Positions 1 through 7,027 of a stretch of 7,714 nt of DNA are shown in pieces; within the stretch, counting starts at the first letter, position 1; each line of letters begins with the position of its first letter. Made by a program: the position numbers and the translations under genes. Origin of the DNA: Alphaproteobacteria bacterium (GTDB taxonomy: Bacteria; Pseudomonadota; Alphaproteobacteria; Rs-D84); the NCBI GenBank assembly GCA_017383325.1, contig JAFNYG010000092.1:1-7714 (forward strand), written 5' to 3'. The notes under the pieces were generated by a model. The model did not search any database, was not told where the DNA came from, and was given only the letters and a program-made list of their open reading frames with translations.

Positions 1-641
1 ATTGTTTCGTTGTCCGGCATTTTCAGGTTCATTTTTCCAAATGGTGTATCTGGTTCGATTGTCAGTTCATACAAAGAACAATGTTGAATCCCCAGGTCAT
101 TAATTTTTCGACATAAATTCGCGACATCATCAACGGTTTCGTTTGGCTGGCCGTAAATAAAGTCTGCGGACGCGCGAACGCCCAAATTTTTTGCCACGTC
201 TAATAAATTTATTGCGTCTGTCACACTGTGTCTTCGTCCCAGAAATTTCAGTTTTTTATCATCCAGACTTTGTATTCCGATAGACAGTCTGTTGATTCCC
301 AGTGCGGTGAATTGTACCAGTTTGTTTTTATCCAATGTTCCCGGGTTTGATTCCAGCGTAATTTCTGCGTTTGCCCCCAGGTGAAAATTTTTACAAATTG
401 TGTCGATAATTTTTTCACAGCATTCTATGGGCATCAGTGATGGTGTGCCGCCACCAAAAAATACAGTTGGAATGTCAATTGCCCCCAGTGTTTGCCCCCA
501 TGATTCAATTTCATCACAAATGTTCGCTGTGTATTTGTCCCAGTCCGGTTTGGCGCATGCGGTTGAAAAGAATGCGCAATAATTGCACTTTGACATACAG
601 TACGGAACATGGATGTAAATATTGTGTGGTGTGTTTTTCAT
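1..641 (-). CDS. hemW: HemW-type radical SAM heme chaperone (3' end beyond window)
   Basis: HemW proteins bind a [4Fe-4S] cluster and SAM and act as heme chaperones; they are relatives of coproporphyrinogen dehydrogenase HemN. I translated the minus strand from the ATG at 641; about 213 codons are visible before the left edge. Residues 8-22 read IYIHVPYCMSKCNYC, giving the radical-SAM CX3CX2C at C15, C19 and C22. There is no fourth Cys directly after it, as in HemW and unlike HemN (CxxxCxxCxC). FFGGGTPSLM (61-70) is the SAM-binding glycine motif. Downstream, LESNPGTL, GINRLSIGIQS and DFIYGQPNET are typical of the HemN/HemW family. The start is supported by the motif beginning about 8 residues in and by a weak AGG five bases upstream. 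It is divergent from the outer-membrane protein gene. The C-terminal part is outside the window, so the HemW versus HemN-like call rests on the N-terminal half. Confidence 0.92.
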   Translation of the reverse strand, partial: MKNTPHNIYIHVPYCMSKCNYCAFFSTACAKPDWDKYTANICDEIESWGQTLGAIDIPTVFFGGGTPSLMPIECCEKIIDTICKNFHLGANAEITLESNPGTLDKNKLVQFTALGINRLSIGIQSLDDKKLKFLGRRHSVTDAINLLDVAKNLGVRASADFIYGQPNETVDDVANLCRKINDLGIQHCSLYELTIEPDTPFGKMNLKMPDNET

Positions 642-650
642 ATTGCCTGT

Positions 651-678
651 ATTGTACATTTCAAAAATTTATGTGCAA
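651..678 (-). promoter_or_regulatory. Possible sigma70-type promoter for hemW
   Basis: On the minus strand TTGCAC (678-673) is followed after 16 bp by TACAAT (656-651). The -10 is a 5/6 match and the -35 only 3/6. The predicted start would be around 644, nearly at the hemW ATG (641), so the mRNA would be almost leaderless. This is a weak candidate from pattern only; hemW may use another start point. Confidence 0.35.
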
Positions 679-696
679 GGGGGAAATGAAAATACT

Positions 697-724
697 TTTA
701 CAGGCCGCATTTTTATGTTATAAT
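697..724 (+). promoter_or_regulatory. Sigma70-type promoter with extended -10, driving the OMP-transglycosylase pair
   Basis: TTTACA (697-702, 5/6 to consensus) is followed after a 16-bp spacer by a perfect TATAAT (719-724). A TG one base upstream (716-717) makes an extended -10. The predicted transcription start is near 731, only about 12 bases before the ATG at 743. This placement supports the 743 start and argues against any start upstream of about 730. Confidence 0.7.
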
Positions 725-742
725 ACACACAACAGTATTCTG

Positions 743-2263
743 ATGAAGGCAGGGAAAGTATCATTTTTATCGCTGTTTTTTGCGCCATTCGTTGCGTTCG
801 CCGCAAACGAAGGTGTCCCGTCGTATTACCAAACACAATCTGCGCCGACTGCGAACCAGATGTCATATGGGCGCTATGTTGACCAGGGGTATACAAAATA
901 TGTTGGCAAATCCGGAAATAAACAGGTTGTAGGGTCACGAACCTATTCGTACCAGGTTCCACGCGCCCAGGAAATGCCCAGATTTTCTGGAACAATGACG
1001 GCAAATGGGATTGCGTTGCCAATTGAATCGGAACCTGCCACATCAATTTATGCGGGCTATTCGCGTCGTTTTGCGGATTTTGAATTTGAAACGGGTGTAA
1101 ATTCCGTCCTGGAATGGGACGATATGATTTGGAACGAAATTCGTGTTGGCGCGCGTCATAATTTCAGCCTGCGCGATTTTGATTTATCTGTTTATGGTGA
1201 ATACGCATATGGTGATATGTCCCACGGCGGACTTTCCATGGATTACGACCTGAAACCGTTCGAAGCGCAATACCCAGAATACGGCATATTCACAATATCT
1301 ATGGGCGATCAATCTGGGCGCAGTAATTATTTCAGATTTGGTATATCTGCGCACCACATATGGGATATTGGTGGGTGGAAATTGTCGCCAACATTCGGTT
1401 ATGAAATATTCAAACACAATCTGGAAATGTCGGATCACTATTATCCGAATCCTGGGGTGTATCTGCCATTGATGACGGATGACGGTTATTATGTTTTTGG
1501 TAATGAACTGGGCGAATATTTTGCGGTGCCTATTGGGACGACACCACCCGAAGATTGGTACCAGGTTTGCATGTCCCCCGAAGATATCAAGGTTGTAACC
1601 AACGCGTGGAGTGGCACCAGCACAGATGGATTCCCATTTTTGGGTGATTCCCTGGTAACAGGCGATTATGAAATCGCGATGGGCAACATTCCATGGGGTG
1701 TCAGTGCCGGCGAATGCGTAATTATTGGTGGCGACGGCCCAGTTGTTGTAGAGGGGACAACACACATATACAACACGACTTGGTCTGGATTTTACGTCGG
1801 GCTAGAGGTTGAAAAACAAATGACATTGCGGGACAAATTGCGCCTGTATATGCAGTTTGGCTTACCGAAATATTCATCCGAAGGTATCTGGCCAAATCGT
1901 ACCGATTGGCAACAGAACCCCAGTTTCTTGGACGAAGGCAGCAATGGTGCATATTCGTACGCCGCCGAAATGGAATACAACTACAAATTGTCTGACCGTG
2001 TTCAATTATCGCTGAAAGTGGACACAAATCTGTTTCATGTTGGCAAGATTGGCGGGGAATTATATGTCGCGGAATACAGCCAATACGTAATCGATGAAAA
2101 TGGCCAGTACGTCATGCAAGAGGTTATAGATGACCAAGGGAACAAGTATTTTGTTCCATTGCTGGAAACCATGCCTGCGCATACGGAAAAGGTTTCTGAT
2201 TCATTGAAACGGGCCACATGGCAATCCTTTGGTATTCACTTGGGTGTGAAATACGCTTTTTAA
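743..2263 (+). CDS. Outer-membrane beta-barrel protein, omptin-like pattern (putative)
   Basis: This is a 506-aa exported protein, probably an outer-membrane beta-barrel. Residues 1-20 form a signal peptide (Lys at 2 and 5, hydrophobic core, AFA before residue 21). The body alternates aromatic and polar strands, and the chain ends FGIHLGVKYAF with a C-terminal Phe, the usual barrel-assembly signal. Several blocks resemble omptins in order: SVLEW (about 121-125), a D-x-D at D167/D169 where omptins carry their paired Asp, IGGWKLSP, WSGFYVGLE, FGLPKYS, and the closing strands. The omptin DxH pair is not evident; the nearest equivalent is around TDWQQN (D388). Mature length of about 486 is far above the roughly 300 of omptins, because of a long insert (about 215-345) holding the only two mature cysteines, C276 and C325. 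The start at 743 is chosen from the signal peptide and the promoter at 697-724, although no clear ribosome site precedes it. The transglycosylase gene follows after 17 bp. A generic porin-like protein remains an alternative. Confidence 0.75.
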   Translation: MKAGKVSFLSLFFAPFVAFAANEGVPSYYQTQSAPTANQMSYGRYVDQGYTKYVGKSGNKQVVGSRTYSYQVPRAQEMPRFSGTMTANGIALPIESEPATSIYAGYSRRFADFEFETGVNSVLEWDDMIWNEIRVGARHNFSLRDFDLSVYGEYAYGDMSHGGLSMDYDLKPFEAQYPEYGIFTISMGDQSGRSNYFRFGISAHHIWDIGGWKLSPTFGYEIFKHNLEMSDHYYPNPGVYLPLMTDDGYYVFGNELGEYFAVPIGTTPPEDWYQVCMSPEDIKVVTNAWSGTSTDGFPFLGDSLVTGDYEIAMGNIPWGVSAGECVIIGGDGPVVVEGTTHIYNTTWSGFYVGLEVEKQMTLRDKLRLYMQFGLPKYSSEGIWPNRTDWQQNPSFLDEGSNGAYSYAAEMEYNYKLSDRVQLSLKVDTNLFHVGKIGGELYVAEYSQYVIDENGQYVMQEVIDDQGNKYFVPLLETMPAHTEKVSDSLKRATWQSFGIHLGVKYAF

Positions 2264-2280
2264 TCATACGGGGTAAATAA

Positions 2281-3324
2281 ATGAAAAGAATTACGATGTG
2301 GCTGTGTGCCGCGGTATGCTGTTTGCCGTTTTCTGTACACGCAGAACGCGGTTCGTTTGATTCTGCGCGATGGTATTCAATGCTGGATTCTGTGCGCACG
2401 CGCGCATCTGCGGAAAATATTTCGTCAGAAACGGTAAATGCCACATTAAAGTACCCGTCGTTTATTCCATCAATTGTTCGCAGTGATGCGAACCAGTCTG
2501 AATTTAAATTAACCCTGGATGGTTATTTGGCGCGAACTGTAAATCAAACGCGCATTGACAACGGAAAAAAAAAGCGGGCTATGTATCCGACATTGTTGTC
2601 GCGCATTGATGACCGATATGGTGTTCCGCCGCATGTTATGCTGGCTTTCTGGGGGATGGAATCGAATTATGGTGCGGTTAAATCGCGGCATAAACTGACG
2701 GACGCATTTTTTACGTTGATATATGATGGTCGTCGCGAAACGTTTTTTACCAACCAGTTGATTGCACTGATGAAGATTGCGGATAAAAACAATCTGGATA
2801 TAAATTCTATATCTGGGTCATGGGCTGGTGCGATGGGTCACTTTCAATTTATTCCAACAACACTGGCGCAGTATGGTGCCGATGGTAACGGTGATGGGCG
2901 AATTGATATAATTAACAATGTATCGGACGCGATGTTCAGTGCCGGTAATTATCTGAATAAACTGGGGTGGAATAAAAACGAACGTATTGTTCGCCGTGTA
3001 ATACTGCCTGCAGATTTTGACATCTCGCTGCTGGACGGAAAGACCAAGTTAACATTACCCCAGTGGTCGTCTATGGGGGTCACGAACCCTGATGGCAGTC
3101 CAATCCCGCAAACATCGATGTCTGCAGGTCTGGTTGCCGACGTTGCTGAAATCGAAACTGCGCGCAATGATACGCAATCTGATGTTAGTATGGATACAGA
3201 TATCGCACCACAACCTGTTATAACGGCGTATTTGACATATCCAAATTTTTACAGAATAAAAAAGTGGAATAATTCCAATTGGTATGCGATTGCGATTGCG
3301 ACCCTGGCGGACGAATTGCATTAA
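2281..3324 (+). CDS. MltB-family lytic murein transglycosylase (periplasmic)
   Basis: This enzyme family cleaves the MurNAc-GlcNAc bond of peptidoglycan, forming 1,6-anhydro-MurNAc, in the periplasm. The 347-aa protein has a signal peptide (1-21, cleavage after VHA) without a convincing lipobox, so it is predicted soluble, unlike E. coli MltB. The SLT_2-type catalytic domain shows FWGMESNYG with the likely catalytic acid E127, then SWAGAMGHFQFIPTT (180-194). DGNGDGRIDI (201-210) corresponds to the EF-hand-like calcium loop of Slt35/MltB. The C-terminal part has LPQWSSMGV (259-267) and YPNFYRIKKWNNSNWYA (320-336), the usual family ending. Residues of about 286-313 are an acidic stretch that looks like a lineage-specific insert. 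It sits 17 bp downstream of the barrel gene, with a GGGG seven bases before the ATG, so it is probably co-transcribed. No peptidoglycan-binding domain is present. Confidence 0.93.
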   Translation: MKRITMWLCAAVCCLPFSVHAERGSFDSARWYSMLDSVRTRASAENISSETVNATLKYPSFIPSIVRSDANQSEFKLTLDGYLARTVNQTRIDNGKKKRAMYPTLLSRIDDRYGVPPHVMLAFWGMESNYGAVKSRHKLTDAFFTLIYDGRRETFFTNQLIALMKIADKNNLDINSISGSWAGAMGHFQFIPTTLAQYGADGNGDGRIDIINNVSDAMFSAGNYLNKLGWNKNERIVRRVILPADFDISLLDGKTKLTLPQWSSMGVTNPDGSPIPQTSMSAGLVADVAEIETARNDTQSDVSMDTDIAPQPVITAYLTYPNFYRIKKWNNSNWYAIAIATLADELH

Positions 3325-3326
3325 TT

Positions 3327-4115
3327 TTATCGCTTGTATACCAGTTCGTCTAAATCCTGTTTCAGTTTTTTACGCCACGCATGCCGCGCGTCATGAAACG
3401 GTAAAAATTTACACGGCCCATACAACAGGCAATTTTTCCATGCGTATTTTATGCGGCGTTCACGTGGCACACGCAATCCATATTGTGAAAAGATGGCGTC
3501 GCACAGTTTTTCATTTCCAACCGTTGTGTTATTCCCATGTTCATCCTTTGCGATTGTATGCATATCATACCGCACAATATTTGGTGTTATAATTGTTTTG
3601 GTTGGCGTATATTGGTTTTCCATATGTTGAATAATCAAAAAATCAATTTTTTTTCCGATTTTTCTGCTGAAATCATCTGCGAATTTTGCCCATTGTTCGT
3701 TTGTAGTGTTGTGATAGTGTGAAAACCAAACCAGTAATACATTCTGTTTGTCACGTAAATTTTTATAAAACCTGTCTATGCGTCGCTTGTATTTTTCGGC
3801 AACCGCTGGGAAAGATTTTTTTAGCGGTACACCGGCGGCAAAATCATGATAGAAATATAACCCAGTACGTATGTTTTTATAGTAATCACATTTGTCATCA
3901 TTAAAAATATTTGGGTCTTTGTCGACAAAAACGAAGTCGTCTGCATCCATAAAGCCGTCAAAGTCATTCATTATCATATCAAATCGCATATGTGCCGGCA
4001 CACTGGTCAGCCAATCCAGTGGCCCTGATACCACGCGCAGCCTGTGCTTTTTCAAATACATACTGCATGCGCAATCATGTCCAATTGAATAAACGATATC
4101 GTATTTATTTTTCAT
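3327..4115 (-). CDS. DUF1796-family putative papain-like cysteine peptidase
   Basis: This 262-aa cytoplasmic-looking protein has no signal peptide or membrane segment. The N-terminus matches the DUF1796 pattern: YDIVYSIGHDCACSMYLKK (5-23), then LRVVSGPLDWLTS (26-38). C15 is the likely family cysteine, with C17 nearby. YFYHDF (87-92, H90) followed by KYKRRIDRFYKNL is the second family block. The family is annotated as a putative cysteine peptidase by fold similarity, and is often found in surface-polysaccharide clusters; no reaction is established to my knowledge. The C-terminus carries FLPFHDARHAWRKKLK, a motif related to those in two operon neighbours. It is last in the operon, 9 bp after the DUF616 gene, with AGGA (4126-4123) seven bases before the ATG. 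It ends 2 bp from the convergent transglycosylase stop. Family assignment is fairly secure; function is unknown. Confidence 0.8.
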   Translation of the reverse strand: MKNKYDIVYSIGHDCACSMYLKKHRLRVVSGPLDWLTSVPAHMRFDMIMNDFDGFMDADDFVFVDKDPNIFNDDKCDYYKNIRTGLYFYHDFAAGVPLKKSFPAVAEKYKRRIDRFYKNLRDKQNVLLVWFSHYHNTTNEQWAKFADDFSRKIGKKIDFLIIQHMENQYTPTKTIITPNIVRYDMHTIAKDEHGNNTTVGNEKLCDAIFSQYGLRVPRERRIKYAWKNCLLYGPCKFLPFHDARHAWRKKLKQDLDELVYKR

Positions 4116-4122
4116 ATTGGTT

Positions 4123-4126
4123 TCCT
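4123..4126 (-). promoter_or_regulatory. Shine-Dalgarno of the DUF1796 gene
   Basis: AGGA (4126-4123) overlaps the TAG stop of the DUF616 gene and lies seven bases before the ATG at 4115. This arrangement is consistent with translational coupling of the last two operon genes. Confidence 0.55.
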
Positions 4127-4934
4127 ATCTTGAATGTTTTTCTATAAAAATCTGTTTGGCTGTGCTGTGCGGAATAAAGAAAGCCATTGCACAGGCAATC
4201 CATCGTGCAGTGACCCACGTATCAAAATTTTCAGATGGGTTTTGATTATGGCTGTGTTTATGCACGAATAACAACTCATCGCACCGCCTGTGTTCGCCCG
4301 GTATATCAAACATTGGTTGTGTCTTTATACCACATCGCGATGCGACCCAGTTATATGATAATTGATCACGTTTTGAATATTTTTTTACCATTCGCCACCA
4401 TTTTTGCTGCATACGCTTAATTTTTTTGCTGTTATGTCGTCGCAATATTATGCACGTTTCGTTCAGTCCGTTATTTCGTGGGTATCGACAAATGCGCAGT
4501 ACACGCATTTCTTGGTCAACGGTGTTTTTGTTATCTATTTTCAGGTCTTTGATTTTTTGCGCTTCGTCATAAATGCATGTGCGTTCTGGGTGCTTTGGGA
4601 TACAGATTAAATTTTCTTGCCCGATAAGCCTGTCCAGTCGCAAAAAGAAATCTGGTTTCATAATTACGATATTTCCATCCACCCATAAACTGATGTCGTG
4701 TTCTGGAAACAAAATATGCGCATTAATTTTATGCCATCGTGCATTTTTCACATTCGTCAGTTTATTATATCCCAATGGTCGTATTTCCCAATGCATATAT
4801 TTTTGCATACCCAACAGATATTTATTATCTGTAAACATAACGTAATCCCACGTGTCATCCACATACACATGCGCGCATGCATCGTCGTATTCACCGGTAA
4901 TACATGTATAAATAACTTTTTTCATATCAGTCAT
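4125..4934 (-). CDS. DUF616 (TOD1/MUCI70-like) glycosyltransferase-like protein
   Basis: This 269-aa protein has the ordered blocks of the DUF616 family, a GT-A-like group that includes plant TOD1 and MUCI70 and many bacterial polysaccharide-cluster proteins. The blocks are VIYTCITGEYDD (7-18), YVMFTDN (31-37), NARWHKINAHILFP (64-77), LWVDGNI (83-89, D86 a candidate metal or sugar-nucleotide ligand), PKHPERTCIYDEA (113-125), NETCIILRRHN (158-168), WW (179-180) and RDQLSYNWV (189-197). It probably transfers a sugar in the cytoplasm; donor and acceptor cannot be read from sequence. The C-terminus AFFIPHSTAKQIF resembles motifs in neighbouring proteins. The ATG at 4934 overlaps the end of the preceding GT2 gene by 8 bp, with GGA six bases upstream. 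An in-frame ATG at 4925 (fourth codon) is an alternative start. The overlap implies translational coupling. Confidence 0.82.
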   Translation of the reverse strand: MTDMKKVIYTCITGEYDDACAHVYVDDTWDYVMFTDNKYLLGMQKYMHWEIRPLGYNKLTNVKNARWHKINAHILFPEHDISLWVDGNIVIMKPDFFLRLDRLIGQENLICIPKHPERTCIYDEAQKIKDLKIDNKNTVDQEMRVLRICRYPRNNGLNETCIILRRHNSKKIKRMQQKWWRMVKKYSKRDQLSYNWVASRCGIKTQPMFDIPGEHRRCDELLFVHKHSHNQNPSENFDTWVTARWIACAMAFFIPHSTAKQIFIEKHSR

Positions 4935-5808
4935 GCTTTATCCGTGCCAGCTGAATCATATCAAACAGATATATCTTGGTCTGTCCATGCTTGTGCTTTA
5001 TTTTTATAAATGGAATAAATCCGAACAGTTTCACCCATCGTGTTTGTCGCATGGGTTTGTTACGTTGTTGCCATTTCCATTCATCATAATACACCGGGTA
5101 TTTGGCGCGTGCATTTGCAACAATAATTGGCGGCAAATCATACATTTTCTGCCAATGGCGCAGTGTTGTATTATCGCCCGTCCAAACATATTTCAAAACG
5201 ACATCGTTTAGGTTATGAAAACATGTATGTGGTATTAAATCTACGAACAGCATGCGATCTTCGCATGGCGACCATTTTTCGTTATACCTTACGCCTGAAT
5301 TTATCAGAACAGATTTTCGTATCATGCATCCAGAATGCACTGGGTTGCATACATAGTTCTCGTTAATCAATGACATTTTTATGTCATGATCATGAATTGG
5401 TCGTTGTTGTGTTTTGTATTCTGTGCCATCACGAATTTCGATAACGTTTCCGCCGACTGCACCGATGTGTGGATTTGCATCTAAAAATCCGACTTCTAAT
5501 TCAAATCTGTTTGGCACAGAAATATCATCATGATCTGCCACCGCCAAGTATTCCCCACGCGCCAAATCGATTAGTTTGTTTCGCGACTTTGTAATACCCA
5601 TATTTTTTTCATTCGCCATATATTTTATGCGCGCGTCTTTATACGATTCGACAATTTTTTTCAATTCATGGTTATCAGGACTGTCGTTTAACAACAGAAA
5701 TTCAAAGTCCCCATATGTCTGATTTAAAATGCTGTCAATCATTGCGCGTAAATCGTCTGGGCGTGTATTGTACATTGGTGTCAACACAGATATTTTTGGT
5801 GCTTTCAT
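4927..5808 (-). CDS. Family 2 glycosyltransferase (GT-A fold)
   Basis: GT2 enzymes of this kind transfer a sugar from a nucleotide donor to a growing surface glycan at the inner face of the inner membrane. The 293-aa protein opens with ISVLTPMYNTRPDDLRAMID (6-25) and ILNQTYGDFEFLLLND (27-42), the nucleotide-binding half. MGITKSRNKLIDLARGEY (70-87) leads to the metal-binding DHDD (92-95). CEDRMLF (182-188) supplies the ED acid pair where the catalytic base is expected. There are no transmembrane helices. The tail holds two related segments, LFGFIPFIKIK (261-271) and LFDMIQLARIK (281-291). It is clearly paralogous to the truncated GT2 at the right edge. The start overlaps the GT4 stop as ATGA (4 bp), with GGA about eight bases upstream. 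Sugar specificity is not predictable. Confidence 0.93.
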   Translation of the reverse strand: MKAPKISVLTPMYNTRPDDLRAMIDSILNQTYGDFEFLLLNDSPDNHELKKIVESYKDARIKYMANEKNMGITKSRNKLIDLARGEYLAVADHDDISVPNRFELEVGFLDANPHIGAVGGNVIEIRDGTEYKTQQRPIHDHDIKMSLINENYVCNPVHSGCMIRKSVLINSGVRYNEKWSPCEDRMLFVDLIPHTCFHNLNDVVLKYVWTGDNTTLRHWQKMYDLPPIIVANARAKYPVYYDEWKWQQRNKPMRQTRWVKLFGFIPFIKIKHKHGQTKIYLFDMIQLARIKHD

Positions 5809-7022
5809 TTTTCGTTCCGTATTTTTTTTATAAATTCAATAATTTCTTGCAGGTTTTTTTGTGGGTCAATTTCTTTTAAAACCAAACCGCGGTTGTATGC
5901 CTGCACACGTGTCGCCGGGGCCCCCATGTCAAAGCATGCGATTGGCAATCCCATTGATATTGCCTCGGACGTGGTGTATGAAAATGTTTCTGGCCAAATT
6001 GACGGTATAAAAACAATATCTGTGTCATATTTTTCCATCAGTCTGGGTAATTGTCTTGATTTATATTTTCCATGAACAGAAATATTTTTTGGTGCGTCCT
6101 TCATTTCGCCAACAACAATTATGTTTACGCCATCTGACAAATTTTTTGCCATTTCACAAATTACGCCTGCGCCTTTTTGGTGCGATATATTCCCCAGTAC
6201 CACAATATTTACACCCCTGTGCACAGATATATTGGCGTACCTGTAATTTTTTACGGTATGCGGTATAATTTTTATTTTGCTTTCTATGTTGGGGTACATG
6301 CGTGCAAAAATTGTTGCGATTGGCTTGGCGAATAAAATTACTTCATCAACGGTGTTTTCAAAGAAATCTTTCCATGCGCTGCGCCAATTGCATATTGTTG
6401 TTGCACCAGATTTTAATACGTTATGGGATACGGGATTTTCGGCCAGTTTCTTTTTTGTCCAGCAATTTTCACACCCGCCAACATATGATAAATCGCAATA
6501 TTTCCCGTCGCAGTTAATTAAATTAAAGCTGGGACAAATCGCGTGAAAATCATGCCCGCGAAAAGACACGTGTATCCGTCCGTTTCTGTTGCGTTTTATT
6601 TTTGCAATCAGCCCCAGCATTTTAATTGTATCCTTATATGCCACCAGATTGTTTACAACAATTTCATCAACTGGTACAGAACATAAAAAATCTATAATTT
6701 TATCTATATCGTTTGTTATAAAATTTCTGTTGTGATTATTCGCGAACGTCAAATGGTACATTTCTGTTTTTGGAAAGAATTGTAATCGCAGCACATCAAA
6801 TTTTTTCCGCAGAATTTTAAATTGTCGCCTGGAATACACTTCTGTTCCGCCGCCCAACGCATGATCTGCCCACAGAATTATTGGTCGTCCGGTAAATCCA
6901 CGTGCAAACGTATCCAGGTTATTTTTATGTCTGGCCCATTGTTTTTGCAAATGCGTCCGCAGTGGTCGTCGAACCGATGCGATTGGAATCAAACAACATG
7001 CCACATTGATGATTGTCTTCAT
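5805..7022 (-). CDS. Family 4 glycosyltransferase (GT-B) with cysteine cluster
   Basis: This is a 405-aa retaining GT-B glycosyltransferase, predicted cytoplasmic or membrane-peripheral. Residues 50-63 (LWADHALGGGTEVY) form the N-terminal glycine loop. VSFRGHDFHAICP starts the acceptor-side region, and Cys at 163, 171, 176, 184 and 187 form a cluster. The C-terminal domain starts near VNIVVLGNISHQKG (271-284). It holds FIPSIWPETFSYTTSEA (338-354), the GT4 EX7E motif with E345 and E353. A longer reading from the ATG at 7076 would add 18 residues overlapping the previous gene. I prefer 7022 because AAGGA (7036-7032) lies nine bases upstream and the residues before it match the previous gene's tail in another frame. 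The N-terminus (9-27) has a CLIP...R...R segment shared with two downstream proteins. It ends in a 4-bp ATGA overlap with the next GT2. Confidence 0.92.
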   Translation of the reverse strand: MKTIINVACCLIPIASVRRPLRTHLQKQWARHKNNLDTFARGFTGRPIILWADHALGGGTEVYSRRQFKILRKKFDVLRLQFFPKTEMYHLTFANNHNRNFITNDIDKIIDFLCSVPVDEIVVNNLVAYKDTIKMLGLIAKIKRNRNGRIHVSFRGHDFHAICPSFNLINCDGKYCDLSYVGGCENCWTKKKLAENPVSHNVLKSGATTICNWRSAWKDFFENTVDEVILFAKPIATIFARMYPNIESKIKIIPHTVKNYRYANISVHRGVNIVVLGNISHQKGAGVICEMAKNLSDGVNIIVVGEMKDAPKNISVHGKYKSRQLPRLMEKYDTDIVFIPSIWPETFSYTTSEAISMGLPIACFDMGAPATRVQAYNRGLVLKEIDPQKNLQEIIEFIKKIRNEK

Positions 7023-7027
7023 GTTCT

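Noticed and set aside
437..742. 102-codon N-terminal extension of the barrel protein reading frame
   Set aside because: It overlaps hemW on the other strand and lies upstream of or across the promoter at 697-724; a clean signal peptide starts at 743.
1184..1765. 193-codon minus-strand reading frame inside the barrel gene
   Set aside because: It lies entirely antisense to a well-supported gene, shows no recognisable domain, and its composition fits a shadow frame.
3265..3277. TGGAATAATTCCA palindrome
   Set aside because: It encodes a conserved transglycosylase segment (KWNNSN), has a one-base loop and no T-run.
3367..3407. TTTTTAC ... GTAAAAA inverted repeat as a terminator
   Set aside because: The arms are AT-rich with a 27-nt loop and lie inside the DUF1796 coding region; no stable GC stem.
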